A stretch of DNA of 33,335 nucleotides from Bacteroidales bacterium (GCA_017527945.1 JAFXPL010000048.1:1-33335); one strand, 5' to 3'. Counted from the stretch's first letter, positions 6,738-16,684 are shown. Notes: generated from the letters alone by a model not told the origin. Numbers and translations: made by a program.

Positions 6738-8381
6738 ATGAACCCTACTTTTCACATCATCGACATCATCATTTTCGCCGCCTACTTATTAATCATTGTA
6801 GGCTTAGGCATTTGGATTTCCCGCCGGAAGAAAAACAAGGACAAGACCGCCGAAGACTACTTCCTCGCAGGAAAATCGCTGCCATGGTGGACAATCGGTG
6901 CGTCGCTGATTGCCGCGAACATCTCCGCCGAGCAGTTCATCGGCATGTCCGGTTCGGGTTTTGCGGGTGGTTTCGCGGTGGCATCCTACGAGTTCATGGC
7001 TGCGCTCACGCTCATCATTGTGGCCAAGTTCTTCATGCCGATATTTGTGAAACAGGGCATCTACACCATTCCGGAATTTGTGGAGAAACGCTATTCGCGG
7101 CAGCTCAAAACCATACTGGCCGTCTTCTGGTTAGGCCTCTTTATCTTCGTGAACCTTACTTCCGTGCTTTTCCTCGGCGCGAAGGCCATCGACACCATCA
7201 TCGGCACCGGCGATGGCTCGCTCATCATGCCCGCCATCGTCGGATTGGGCATCATCGCCGCACTCTACTCCATCTCAGGCGGTCTATCTTCAGTGGCTTG
7301 GACCGACATTCTGCAAGTCTTCCTGCTCGTGATAGGCGGCCTCATCACCACCGTGGTAGCCCTGCAGGTTATCAGTCCTGACGGCACGATTTCGCACGGC
7401 ATCCGCCATCTCGCCGATGCTGCGGGCGACCGCATGCATCTGATTCTGCCTCAAGACAACCCTGAGTACCATAACCTGCCTGGCATCGCAATGCTCATAG
7501 GCGGATTGTGGGTGGCCAACCTTTACTACTGGGGTTTCAACCAATACATTATCCAGCGGGCGTTTGCAGCCAAATCACTGAAAGAGGCACAAAAAGGACT
7601 GGCGTTCGCGGCATTCCTCAAACTACTCATTCCCTTCATCGTGGTCATCCCCGGCATTGTCGCCTACGTGATGTACACTGAAGGCAGCTTCGGCGCGGTG
7701 GAGGCACTCACTAAGGCCAATGGTACTCTCAACAACGACAATGCCTACCCCTGGCTCATCAGCACCTTTATTCCCGTCGGGCTTAAAGGACTGGTACTCG
7801 CCGCATTAGCCGCCGCCATCATCTCTTCGCTCGCCTCCATGCTCAACTCTGCATCTACGATCTATACAATGGACATATACAAGCCCTACATCGCCCCTAA
7901 GGTAAAAGAGAAAACAGGCAAAGATGTCAGTTTGGTGCTGGTGGGGCAGATTTCCGCCGGACTCTTCCTGATCATCGCCATACTGATTGCCCCGCTGCTC
8001 GGCAGTGTGGGACAGATGTTCCAATACATCCAGGAATACACCGGATTGGTGAGTCCGGGCATTCTCGCGCTGTTCCTGTTAGGTCTTTTCTGGAAAAAAA
8101 CCACGAACAAAGGCGCTGTCGCAGGCGTGCTGCTATCCATCCCCATCGCTTTGGCTCTCAAGTTCTTGCCCATTAACATGCCTTTCATTGACCAGATGTT
8201 CTACACCTGCATCCTCACGATGGCCGTCATCATCATGGTGAGTTTGTGCACATGCGAGGGCGCGGACGACCCGAAAGGCATCGACCTCACCGCTGACATG
8301 TTTCAGACAAAACGCGACTTCCACATCGCCGCGTATTCAATCCTGGTGCTATTGGTGGTGATTTACGCAGTGCTTTGGTAG
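6738..8381 (+). CDS. sglT: Sodium/solute symporter of the SGLT type
   Basis: This 547-aa polytopic inner-membrane protein is a sodium:solute symporter very close to the Vibrio parahaemolyticus galactose transporter vSGLT, with near-identical length (543 aa in vSGLT). Matching landmarks are GKSLPWW, IAANISAEQFIGMSGSG (residues 59-74) and ASYEFM, which supply a Gln (Q66) and Glu (E85) equivalent to the sugar-contacting Q69/E88 of vSGLT, plus GIYTIPEFVEKRYS and WGFNQYIIQRAFAAKS. About 14 membrane segments are expected. The likely role is Na+-driven uptake of a hexose such as galactose or glucose; substrate is inferred from similarity. It has its own promoter and stands alone, with no sugar-catabolic gene adjacent. 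A candidate terminator is at 8572-8594. Confidence 0.9.
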   Translation: MNPTFHIIDIIIFAAYLLIIVGLGIWISRRKKNKDKTAEDYFLAGKSLPWWTIGASLIAANISAEQFIGMSGSGFAGGFAVASYEFMAALTLIIVAKFFMPIFVKQGIYTIPEFVEKRYSRQLKTILAVFWLGLFIFVNLTSVLFLGAKAIDTIIGTGDGSLIMPAIVGLGIIAALYSISGGLSSVAWTDILQVFLLVIGGLITTVVALQVISPDGTISHGIRHLADAAGDRMHLILPQDNPEYHNLPGIAMLIGGLWVANLYYWGFNQYIIQRAFAAKSLKEAQKGLAFAAFLKLLIPFIVVIPGIVAYVMYTEGSFGAVEALTKANGTLNNDNAYPWLISTFIPVGLKGLVLAALAAAIISSLASMLNSASTIYTMDIYKPYIAPKVKEKTGKDVSLVLVGQISAGLFLIIAILIAPLLGSVGQMFQYIQEYTGLVSPGILALFLLGLFWKKTTNKGAVAGVLLSIPIALALKFLPINMPFIDQMFYTCILTMAVIIMVSLCTCEGADDPKGIDLTADMFQTKRDFHIAAYSILVLLVVIYAVLW

Positions 8382-8571
8382 GGATTATCGTGAATCGTCC
8401 ATTTCCGAATGCAAAAACGAAAATACCCGTTCTGTCATCACGGCCCAGCAGCGCAACGGCCGCAAGCTGGACATCCATTTGACAAAAACAAAATCTAAGC
8501 AAAAAAGCACTTTTCGACAAATAAACCAACCCTTTTGCCGAACAACAATTAGTTGATTTTCCGTTTTTTTG

Positions 8572-8594
8572 CACCCCGAAAAAAAGGGGCTTTT
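8572..8594 (+). terminator. Possible terminator downstream of the symporter gene
   Basis: CCCC (8574-8577) pairs with GGGG (8586-8589) across an A-rich 8-nt loop, followed by C and TTTT. The stem is short and it lies 190 nt after the stop, so it is a modest candidate. Confidence 0.4.
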
Positions 8595-8669
8595 GCCTGT
8601 CTTGTTGATAACTTTTCATTTGCCGGCACGCGCTCTACGCGGTTGTTGGCAAACGAACAAAAATAAGAA

Positions 8670-8706
8670 GCAGGTTGTTTGAGCATTTCCCCAATGCGAG
8701 ACCTGC
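8670..8706 (-). terminator. Nested hairpin, possible second terminator for sprA
   Basis: The outer stem is GCAGGT (8670-8675) with ACCTGC (8701-8706). The inner stem is GCATT (8683-8687) with AATGC (8693-8697) around a 5-nt loop. On the minus strand it is followed by TTCTTATTTTTG, a T-rich tail consistent with termination downstream of sprA. It could equally be part of a plus-strand small RNA. Confidence 0.5.
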
Positions 8707-8728
8707 ATTCATGTGTTGTGTTATGTGC

Positions 8729-8756
8729 GAAAGAGGCCCCGTATGGAGCCTCTTTC
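8729..8756. terminator. Hairpin just downstream of the sprA stop
   Basis: GAAAGAGGC (8729-8737) pairs with GCCTCTTTC (8748-8756), with two more possible CC/GG pairs inside the loop. It begins 40 nt after the sprA stop. The minus-strand tail (GCACATAA) is not T-rich; the plus-strand tail is TATTTC. It may protect the sprA mRNA end or terminate plus-strand RNA. Confidence 0.55.
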
Positions 8757-8796
8757 TATTTCTAAAACGAATTAAAATCGGGAAAGTATATTAGCC

Positions 8797-11700
8797 CTAC
8801 TGTGACAGCATCAGCTTCAACTCGATACCTGTTTCGAAGTTCATGTTGTTATACTGGTTCTTGTTCTTCGGCTTGTTGATGGTGTGGTTGTAATAGAACT
8901 TCAATCCGACCAGACGGCTGAACTGGTAATCAGCTGCGGCATTGATGGTGATATTCAAGGCACCAGAAGTAACTTGCTGGTCGTCTTCCGTAATTCTGCG
9001 CAACATGGTCTGGTTGTCCTTCAGACCAAAACCTGCGGTCACGTTCAAATCGCTGACAAACTGGCGTTTCATGCCGGAGAACACCAACCCGATCTTGATA
9101 TCTTTGAATCGATAACCGGCTGAAACCGCCACCTCCTTGCTGGTGGTCTCAGTGATTTGCGTATTAGCAAAGCTAAGAGAGAGGTTACGACTCTGCTTAT
9201 ACTCTACTTTCAGCAACATACTGTTTTTCAGAGTCATGTCAAAACCAATCAAAGGCGCAAACTGTTCGGTCAAAGCCATTTGACTCAATTCGTGCGTGGC
9301 AATGAAGTCACCAAGCGTGTTGTAGGCCGTCGGAAAACCGTTCGCATCCTGTGTATAGGCGATATTCGTGGAATAACCACCAACGTTATAATTACATGTG
9401 TAGTTATGAATCAAGGAGAAACTCTGGAACACTTTTTCCATTCCTTTGATCTTGGTCAAACCATTGTAGTTGACACGCCAGTTAGGCAACGGGATTTTCA
9501 AGAACGGGGAGAAAATGTCGGCCTTTTTGGCGTCTTTTCCAAGATAGGTGGTGAAGAAGGCACCCATCAAGACATCTTGCGAAATGGCACTATAACCTAC
9601 GGGGAAACCCGTCTCCGGATCCACCTCACCGGTGTAATTGGGGTTGTGCTCCGCATAGCGTTCCGAAAGTTGCGCACGCACTGCCCGGAAATCCTGGAAC
9701 AGTTCTTCGTGATTCTTGAAGAAAGTACCCAAACCGCAATAGGTCATACTGAAGGAACCAGAACGTTGCGGCGTGTAGTGCGACACATTGCCCAGTTCAT
9801 CCACATGGAAATATTCGGAGAAATTCTCCGTAAAGTTGCGGTTGGCGGAAACGTCGATTCGGAAATCACGGAAAGGCTCCACCGTAGCGCGGAAATTGAT
9901 CACCTGGTTCTTTGTGCGCTGGTATGCCGTATTCATCAGCGAATCCGTGGTAAGCCAATGGTTGCGGGCTCCGATGGTCTGAATATCCGGCTGCCCGCCG
10001 AACATGAACAGGAAGCCCGGACCGCTACTCTCCTTAGTATGACCCACCAACGTGGCAGAATGCATGTAGCCTGGCAGCACAGTCCCTCGGCCTTGCGAAA
10101 AAGTGGCTGAGACATTCCGCACCGACATGAGCAGACGCAGTGTACCATCCAGAATTATACGACCGATTTCGGGCTTCTCACGAAGGGAGTCGTTCTTGTC
10201 CCTGCCTTTTCCTTTCTTCCCTTTTTCCACCTCCTCAACCACATCGTCCTTGCCTGCTTTTCTGCCACCATTCTTGCCCGTATTAGTGTTGTTTCGTATA
10301 ATCCCTTGGTTCACTTTCTTCAAATAAGGCACTGAATTGTAAAGTGTAACAAAGTTCAGAGAGGCATTGCCCTGGATGTTTTGCGAGTTTTGAATGGTAT
10401 TGCCGAGGTAAGCCAAGGAGAGCGCAGATGCGTTGAACATATACATGGAACTGTAACGTACATTGGCGCTCACGAACTTGAACAGCGGAATCTTGTTAAT
10501 CGGCACCTGGTAGGTGGCGTTGAAGGTCTGGCGATAGTCGGTTGTACGACCGCCCCGGCCTAAACAGCGCCACACCGAATCTTTCTCCGTACGGGTGTCT
10601 ATGCGACCGTCCGGTTCGTCAATACGCGCGGAAGCGTCTGCCTTGAACTCCAGCTTCAAACTTTGGAAAATATCCCAGTTGATGGCATAATTACGGGTCC
10701 AATCGAAAGACTTGACATAATTGGTGTCGATGATGATATTGCCTTGGCTCTTGGGACGGTACTTGAACTCCTGCAGGTCACGATGCAGCGTGGTGCGGAA
10801 CGTGATGTTCTTCGGCATTGGTGTGAAGTTGAAGTCGCGAATCAGCTGCAACCATTTGTTCTTGGTCCATTTGGCACGCGAGAACGGTCGATAGTTCTTG
10901 GGGTTCGTACTGAACGTGTAACCGATTTCCCCGTGATGGATGTATTCGTTGTTCATCTCCATGTCCTCATCGCGCTGTACCAATTCAGAATACGAATAGG
11001 AGAAGTCAAGGTTCTCAATATCCCAAATGTGCATTTTCGTGTTGCCCTTCGAAAAATCGCGCTCCTTGCGGACATTCATCAAGTTGACATTCTGGCGGCG
11101 GGTAACCTTGTTGGTCAGGAAGCGCAAAGAGTCGCGCGCAGCTATGGGCAGGTCGGCCAGCTCGTCCTTCATCTTCACATCGGGATTCAACGGGTTATAT
11201 TCGGGCTGTACAACTGCTAAAGAATAGTCGTAGTGCACCGGAATCTTGATGTTCCATTTTTCGGGGAAGAGAATCTTGCCGCCATCGATGTTGGTGGCAA
11301 GGTCGAAGTTGATGTTGGTCTCGTGTGAGCGTTGGGTGATAGATTGTTCAATAGAGCCGAAGCCTGGAGTGGAATAGGTTCCCGACAGGGTCAAATCGCC
11401 AACATCGGCGAGTGTGGTACGCGCCCGCAACAATGCCGCAAAACCCTGGCGGTCATCGAAGCCACTCAACCTCAACTCGTTAATCCACATTTCCACCGAC
11501 TTGGGCTGCATGTCGTCATTGTCGTTCGGATAACGCTTTTTGGGATTTCGGACACCAATCATAATAGTGGTCACTTCGCCCAAATTAGGATTTCCCACCA
11601 CGGTCATACGGTTTTCTCCGTCATTCCTGGTGAAAGGAATCAGATTGCTGGAATGATGTCCCTCGCGTACCTGTTTGTTACGGTCCATCTTCAACGCGAC

Positions 11701-14700
11701 CAGCGAATCAAGCGTAATGTACATACGGTTTTTCTCCGGCCAGATACGATTGGAGTCGGAACGGCTCACCGACCACGGCGTAATCTCAATCGGCATTTCA
11801 TATTCGTAATAGTTCTCCTTGAAGTCGGATCCCAAACGAATAAAGGCCGTCACTTCGCCATCGCGTAAATCTCCAGACGTAAACACGTCCTCCGCATGGA
11901 TGTACATTTGCAGGTTGTTGAACTGGCGAAGATCATACGAAGTGCTCTTGTAGATGGCACGGGAATCGCCGTCGGGCAAATCAACCACCTTCATGGTCAC
12001 CGACTGCTCGTTCTCTTGATACATTTGGGCAGTCATTCCGTATGCAGTCTCGCGCACAATGCCAGGAGGCAACACATACGGAACCGGCGTGCGGTTGGCG
12101 TTCTCCTCCAAGCTCACCGTTCCAACATAGAAGGAGCATTCGCCGTCGTCCTGTGTCGGGAAATAGTCACCATCCTCGCGCAAACTGAGGTTGTAGGTAC
12201 GCCAGCTGCTGCGAACCAATTCGAACGTGGCTAAACGGCAGACAATCGGTTCTTCGAACTCCCGCATAAATACACGCATGAAACGGATGGAATTGAATCC
12301 CGACATGTTGTTCACCACCTTGTCCGGATTGTGAATCGGAATACGGAACTGGTACCATTTCGTAGCGGGACGCGTTCCATCGGGAAGCGGGCTCGGATGC
12401 CCTTCATAGACATCATTGATGTAATTTTCGCCCACCACCATCTTATCAGGCGAAAGGTCAATCACATATTGATAGTACCGTTCGTCTTCGCTCAACGTGT
12501 TGTCGTTGTTCATATCCTCCATGTTAGGCATACTGGTGGCGGCAGTGGGATAGTTTTCGGGACTTTGGTTATCGGTCGGGGAGTTGCCGTCCGCATTATT
12601 ATAATATTTGTAACGCTCCACCACTTTGAGGTCGGCATCATCGTAATCGCTTCCTCTGAAATAGTGGTAGTTATCAGCAGAGGGGTCGGCAACAGCGTTC
12701 TGGTAGGCTTGCGATCCTGCGCCAAAGGCGGCGGCCAACCGTTCAAGATAGGTCTCTTGGAAAAACTCTTGCTCCCGGAAAGTGGGCAAACCGTCGTAAC
12801 CCACATCCTGGTGCTGACGGGAGGATTCTTGGTTGTCAAAGGAGTTCACCACCATTTGCTTAGTGGGCACGCGACCCCACACCGTGAAGTCGATGTCACT
12901 GTCTGAACCGTCCTCGGGCAGGCCGTTTTCATAGAACTTCCGACCGTCTCGCAGAATATCCTCGGAAATGTCACCAAGATTGAAATAGAGCTTACCGCCT
13001 TTGTGGTCAGGATTGTCGATGAACGGGTCCATCATCCAGAACTCGATGTACTCGTAGTTGGAAGACTCGAAGTCGGTGTTGTCGAACTTCCGCATAATAC
13101 CGCCCCAACGAGTCTCAGGATCCTTCAGCGTGCCGTCTTCGTTCAAACCGCGGGAGAATCCCTCCGAACCATCGACATCATAGTTGTAGGAGCCTCTCTC
13201 CGAAGGATAGAAGGCCATGTTGAAGACCGTCATCAGGGTAGAGAGTTGCGTGTTGGCGAAATCCTTATACGGGAAAAGTTCCGGCTCATAAACGGCACGG
13301 GCATACGGTTGCGACAAGTCCTCCTTGGACAGATTGCGCGGCACGGCCGTCCCACTGTTGTAGAACAAAGGATCGATGACATACCATGCCATCCGGGCGC
13401 GGTTATAGCCGTAGGCCAGCTGACGGCGCGCCGAAGCGGTGACGCTCACCGGTGATGCCTCCGGGAACAGGTCAGGCTGTCCTTGCGGTGTGGAGGCCAG
13501 TACCCAGTTGCTCATGTTCATCAGGTCGATGGTCGATTTCGCCGACTCAAAATTGTCGATATACGTGGTTCCGCTCTTGCCAATCTGACGGGAATGCCCG
13601 GGAATGAAATGGGCAAACTCGCCGTCCAAATTCAAGTACGACTTGGTGGTGGTGTTATGGAACGTCAACAAGTCAATGGCTTTCGTGAGGAAGGGCAACT
13701 CCGTCTTATAGGCGAAATTCATACCCCAGATCAGATTGTTGATAGGTTCGTCGCCATAATTCACTTTGTTGGTGATGGGACGCTCGCGCAGGTTCAGCAA
13801 CGTCGCACCCACCGTGAAATCAGGCGAGAAGACATAGTCGAGGTTCAACCCGAACATGCGCTTGTCGGTCTGGTAGGCGTCATCCACCTCCGGCTGGATC
13901 TGGATCGGCGTACCCGATGCCAAAATGCCCTGGTTTATGATGGTGACCACGCCCATGTCGTAGTTGACAGTGTAGTCCACATTTTCCGTCAGCGTGACAC
14001 CGCCGGCGGTCACTTTCACCGACTTGGTGGCACCGCCGCCCTGGAAATGGAATTCCGAGCCATACGATGACCGGTAGCTACCTTCAATGTAGTATTTGTT
14101 CTTGTTCGTAATCTGTTGCGCCATGGTCTTCGTCATCGTGTAGAGCGAGTCGAAGGCGTATTTGTCGGCCAGCTCGGGGTCGTCAAGCACCGCACGCAAA
14201 TCCTTGCCGAAAGGCTCTGTCGTGGGGAAATAGATGCGGCCATTGCTGGAATTGATGGTACCACCGTTGATGTGGGCGTTGTCGATAAAGTCGAAGATAC
14301 CGTCCGGAGAGGGGTCCTGCTGTTGGTTCAAGCGGTCGAGCCCCATCAGGCGGATCAACGCGATGCCCTTCTGCGCACCCTGCGTGAAGAAACCGTTCGG
14401 CGTACCCTCGGCATCACCCGTATAAAGGATGTTCAAACGGAACTTTTCGGGCGAGACCTGATAAGCCGACAGGCTATAGACGTTTTTCATCATCAGTTTC
14501 CACAGCGGCGACTTCGTGTTCAGGTTGGAACTCTTCAGCAACTTCACCCGGATGCAGTTCGGGGTGGCCACCTCGTTGGAGAACTCACCGACCTGATAGA
14601 CATGATCGTCACCGATCACCGTGTATTGGAAGGCCACAGCCAGTACTTGGTCAGCGGCCAGCGCGGAGTTCAGGGAAATGAAACCCAACTTGGTGTTCAC

Positions 14701-16056
14701 CGAATATTCGCTGGGCGAAAGGAGGCGGGCGCTTTCCACTTTTTCATAGTTGCTGCCCGATTTGAAACCGAGCGATTGCATGTTGCCCGACACGTTTGCG
14801 ATGTTTCGGATCAAGGAACTGTCGGCGTAAGTAGTCAGATTGTTGATATTATTGTCCGGATATTGACCACCCGGATATGCCGGATTATAGGAGAGGTTCG
14901 CCATTTCCGGATTATATTCACCTAAATCAGTGAAAGCCACAATGTTACGATTGTTTGTGGTGGCCGCGCCAACGGTAGTGCGCCACACCTCAATCTTGGT
15001 AATCACGATAGGGGAGCTTACCAACGGCAGCGTGCTCAAGTATTGGTTGTAATGTTCCTCAAAGAAGTGGCCGATGAAGAAGTGCTTGTTCTCCTCATAT
15101 TCATCAGCCCGGAAATAGAAGTCCGTCTCCTCGGCACCGCCCTCCACAGTGATGGTCTGCGTGGAGCCCTTTTTTCGGGATGCCACCGCCGTCAAGTACA
15201 AATTACCGAACTTCAGCTGTGTCTTCACACCAAAAAGGCTCTGGCTACCACTAATCAGAGTGCTGTTCAGCGGGAAAGTGATGTCGCCAAATTCAATAAG
15301 TTGCAGAATGTCATCTTCTTTACCATTGTACTTGAGTTTGATTTGGTCCGTTTTGGTGGTGACCGCCAATTCGTCCGTCGAATAGTTCAGGTTGAACTCG
15401 ATTTTTTCACCTATTTTGGCTAACAAATTCAGCTGAATATCTTCATCGAAGTCAAGCTGCAATTGTCGTCGCTGCTTCACAGGAAGCAGGTAATTATCTG
15501 TTTGTGTGTATTTTACACCCAATTTCAAACCTACGTTTCCGGAGGGTCGTATGTCGATAGTGTTGCTGCCAAAAATGCCCTCGAAAATTTCACCTCCAAG
15601 GTGAAGCTGTGGAATCAAGCCACTGCCGGTTCGGGAGCGGGGACTGCTGCCGATGCTGCGGCTTTGGTTCTGCCAGTAATCGTGGATACTCTGCTGGAGG
15701 TCGTAGTCGATGTACTCGTTGATGTTCATGTACGCACCCGGCCCGAACGGGGAGTTACCGGTCATGTACTGGAAATTGTACGTGTTGGTCTCCGGGTCAT
15801 AGATGATGGACTGCCCGATACCCGGCGGGTTGTTCAAGAAAAACGGGTTGTTGCTGCCCGGAGTAAGCGGGTTGATGTCCGGCTGCGGCAACACCGGCGG
15901 GTTGGTGTCAGGAGGACAGATCGGGTATGACAACTGCACTTTCGTAGGCAATGTCCGCTTATGGGACAAGCCATTGGCAGCTTCGAGACTGAAATGCCCG
16001 AAACCGACCATACAGAGCATTAAAATGACCGCGTGTATATAATGTTTTACTTTCAA
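8797..16056 (-). CDS. sprA: SprA/Sov, outer-membrane translocon of the type IX secretion system
   Basis: This 2419-codon gene is the largest here and has the size and features of SprA (Flavobacterium) and Sov (Porphyromonas), the giant beta-barrel through which T9SS cargo leaves the cell. An N-terminal signal peptide (YIHAVILMLCMVGFGHF) is followed by a proline-rich stretch (PPDTNPPVLPQPDINP) and family segments such as GGEIFEGIFGSNTIDIRP and FGVKTQLKFGNLYLTAV. The rest is beta-rich, ending TGIELKLMLSQ. A charged Lys/Asp/Gly-rich insert lies at about residues 1922-1958. The start codon is TTG at 16056-16054, preceded by AAAAGGAA; the first in-frame ATG (16020) would remove the basic n-region. 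Only 18 nt, in the same frame, separate it from the ruvA stop, so it depends on upstream transcription. Confidence 0.95.
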   Translation of the reverse strand: MKVKHYIHAVILMLCMVGFGHFSLEAANGLSHKRTLPTKVQLSYPICPPDTNPPVLPQPDINPLTPGSNNPFFLNNPPGIGQSIIYDPETNTYNFQYMTGNSPFGPGAYMNINEYIDYDLQQSIHDYWQNQSRSIGSSPRSRTGSGLIPQLHLGGEIFEGIFGSNTIDIRPSGNVGLKLGVKYTQTDNYLLPVKQRRQLQLDFDEDIQLNLLAKIGEKIEFNLNYSTDELAVTTKTDQIKLKYNGKEDDILQLIEFGDITFPLNSTLISGSQSLFGVKTQLKFGNLYLTAVASRKKGSTQTITVEGGAEETDFYFRADEYEENKHFFIGHFFEEHYNQYLSTLPLVSSPIVITKIEVWRTTVGAATTNNRNIVAFTDLGEYNPEMANLSYNPAYPGGQYPDNNINNLTTYADSSLIRNIANVSGNMQSLGFKSGSNYEKVESARLLSPSEYSVNTKLGFISLNSALAADQVLAVAFQYTVIGDDHVYQVGEFSNEVATPNCIRVKLLKSSNLNTKSPLWKLMMKNVYSLSAYQVSPEKFRLNILYTGDAEGTPNGFFTQGAQKGIALIRLMGLDRLNQQQDPSPDGIFDFIDNAHINGGTINSSNGRIYFPTTEPFGKDLRAVLDDPELADKYAFDSLYTMTKTMAQQITNKNKYYIEGSYRSSYGSEFHFQGGGATKSVKVTAGGVTLTENVDYTVNYDMGVVTIINQGILASGTPIQIQPEVDDAYQTDKRMFGLNLDYVFSPDFTVGATLLNLRERPITNKVNYGDEPINNLIWGMNFAYKTELPFLTKAIDLLTFHNTTTKSYLNLDGEFAHFIPGHSRQIGKSGTTYIDNFESAKSTIDLMNMSNWVLASTPQGQPDLFPEASPVSVTASARRQLAYGYNRARMAWYVIDPLFYNSGTAVPRNLSKEDLSQPYARAVYEPELFPYKDFANTQLSTLMTVFNMAFYPSERGSYNYDVDGSEGFSRGLNEDGTLKDPETRWGGIMRKFDNTDFESSNYEYIEFWMMDPFIDNPDHKGGKLYFNLGDISEDILRDGRKFYENGLPEDGSDSDIDFTVWGRVPTKQMVVNSFDNQESSRQHQDVGYDGLPTFREQEFFQETYLERLAAAFGAGSQAYQNAVADPSADNYHYFRGSDYDDADLKVVERYKYYNNADGNSPTDNQSPENYPTAATSMPNMEDMNNDNTLSEDERYYQYVIDLSPDKMVVGENYINDVYEGHPSPLPDGTRPATKWYQFRIPIHNPDKVVNNMSGFNSIRFMRVFMREFEEPIVCRLATFELVRSSWRTYNLSLREDGDYFPTQDDGECSFYVGTVSLEENANRTPVPYVLPPGIVRETAYGMTAQMYQENEQSVTMKVVDLPDGDSRAIYKSTSYDLRQFNNLQMYIHAEDVFTSGDLRDGEVTAFIRLGSDFKENYYEYEMPIEITPWSVSRSDSNRIWPEKNRMYITLDSLVALKMDRNKQVREGHHSSNLIPFTRNDGENRMTVVGNPNLGEVTTIMIGVRNPKKRYPNDNDDMQPKSVEMWINELRLSGFDDRQGFAALLRARTTLADVGDLTLSGTYSTPGFGSIEQSITQRSHETNINFDLATNIDGGKILFPEKWNIKIPVHYDYSLAVVQPEYNPLNPDVKMKDELADLPIAARDSLRFLTNKVTRRQNVNLMNVRKERDFSKGNTKMHIWDIENLDFSYSYSELVQRDEDMEMNNEYIHHGEIGYTFSTNPKNYRPFSRAKWTKNKWLQLIRDFNFTPMPKNITFRTTLHRDLQEFKYRPKSQGNIIIDTNYVKSFDWTRNYAINWDIFQSLKLEFKADASARIDEPDGRIDTRTEKDSVWRCLGRGGRTTDYRQTFNATYQVPINKIPLFKFVSANVRYSSMYMFNASALSLAYLGNTIQNSQNIQGNASLNFVTLYNSVPYLKKVNQGIIRNNTNTGKNGGRKAGKDDVVEEVEKGKKGKGRDKNDSLREKPEIGRIILDGTLRLLMSVRNVSATFSQGRGTVLPGYMHSATLVGHTKESSGPGFLFMFGGQPDIQTIGARNHWLTTDSLMNTAYQRTKNQVINFRATVEPFRDFRIDVSANRNFTENFSEYFHVDELGNVSHYTPQRSGSFSMTYCGLGTFFKNHEELFQDFRAVRAQLSERYAEHNPNYTGEVDPETGFPVGYSAISQDVLMGAFFTTYLGKDAKKADIFSPFLKIPLPNWRVNYNGLTKIKGMEKVFQSFSLIHNYTCNYNVGGYSTNIAYTQDANGFPTAYNTLGDFIATHELSQMALTEQFAPLIGFDMTLKNSMLLKVEYKQSRNLSLSFANTQITETTSKEVAVSAGYRFKDIKIGLVFSGMKRQFVSDLNVTAGFGLKDNQTMLRRITEDDQQVTSGALNITINAAADYQFSRLVGLKFYYNHTINKPKNKNQYNNMNFETGIELKLMLSQ

Positions 16057-16074
16057 GTTCCTTTTCTTTTTTTG

Positions 16075-16665
16075 TTACAACAATTTCAGAGACTTCTTAA
16101 TAAGCTCTTCTACAGACAGTTGCATTCCTTCTGCTTTGATAATCTTGTCCAAAACTGTCTCAGCGCCAGACTTCGGGAATCCCAAAGCGACAAGAGCAGA
16201 TAACGCTTCATATTTGTTATTATTGTATGTGGCATTAATTTTTGTTGCATCCGCCCAGGAGGCCTTCTTGGCTTTGTCCTTCAGCTCGATGACTACACGC
16301 TGGGCCGTCTTCGCCCCAATGCCTTTCACCGACTGGATAGCTTTCACATCCTCCGTGGCGATGGCGTTGAGGACCTCGCCTACGCTCATGGATGACAATA
16401 TCAACCGCGACGTGTTCGGACCGATGCCGTTGACGGAAATCAGCAGCTTGAACAATTCGCGCTCCTCCTCCGTGGCAAAGCCGTACAGCACCTGCGCATC
16501 CTCCTTCACAATGAAATGGGTGAGCAGCTTGACCTCCGACTTGTCCCGGATTTCGGAAAAAGTGGCTAACGAGATATTGACATAGTACCCCACCCCGCCG
16601 GCGGTTTCAACAATCACATACGCGGGGTTGACCTCTTCTATTCTGCCTTTGATATGGTTTATCAT
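16075..16665 (-). CDS. ruvA: Holliday junction branch migration protein RuvA
   Basis: This 196-aa protein matches RuvA in length and layout. An N-terminal OB-fold begins MINHIKGRIEEVNPAYVIVE and contains GVGYYVNIS. Two helix-hairpin-helix motifs follow (FKLLISVNGIGPNTSRLIL and IQSVKGIGAKTAQRVVIEL), which bind the junction DNA. A C-terminal domain that contacts RuvB ends IKKSLKLL. RuvA tetramers hold Holliday junctions flat for RuvB-driven branch migration. The start is ATG 16665 rather than an upstream non-ATG codon, because it gives the canonical N-terminus and a -7 element lies just upstream at 16685-16692. It sits between comEC and sprA on the same strand; ruvA next to sprA is an arrangement I recall from other Bacteroidota. 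Confidence 0.97.
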   Translation of the reverse strand: MINHIKGRIEEVNPAYVIVETAGGVGYYVNISLATFSEIRDKSEVKLLTHFIVKEDAQVLYGFATEEERELFKLLISVNGIGPNTSRLILSSMSVGEVLNAIATEDVKAIQSVKGIGAKTAQRVVIELKDKAKKASWADATKINATYNNNKYEALSALVALGFPKSGAETVLDKIIKAEGMQLSVEELIKKSLKLL

Positions 16666-16684
16666 ATTCGTAAAAAACAAGCGG

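Larger units (their letters stand above)
8382..8796. other. Gene-free structured intergenic region
   Basis: These 415 nt lie between the symporter and sprA stops and hold no convincing gene. They contain three hairpins: CCCC/GGGGC with a following TTTT (8572-8594), a nested hairpin (8670-8706) and a 9-bp stem (8729-8756). One frame (about 8383-8550, plus strand) reads like a short polar peptide containing ITAQQRNGRKLDIHL but has no ATG and may be a remnant. A small RNA is possible but unproven. Confidence 0.55.

Noticed and set aside
8603..8611. A DnaA-box-like TTATCAACA on the minus strand in the gene-free region.
   Set aside because: It is a single site with one mismatch to the consensus and no cluster or dnaA/dnaN genes nearby, so no origin can be claimed.
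9157..15930. Many plus-strand frames opposite sprA.
   Set aside because: They are shadow frames of a 2419-codon gene and show no protein family features, promoters or packing.
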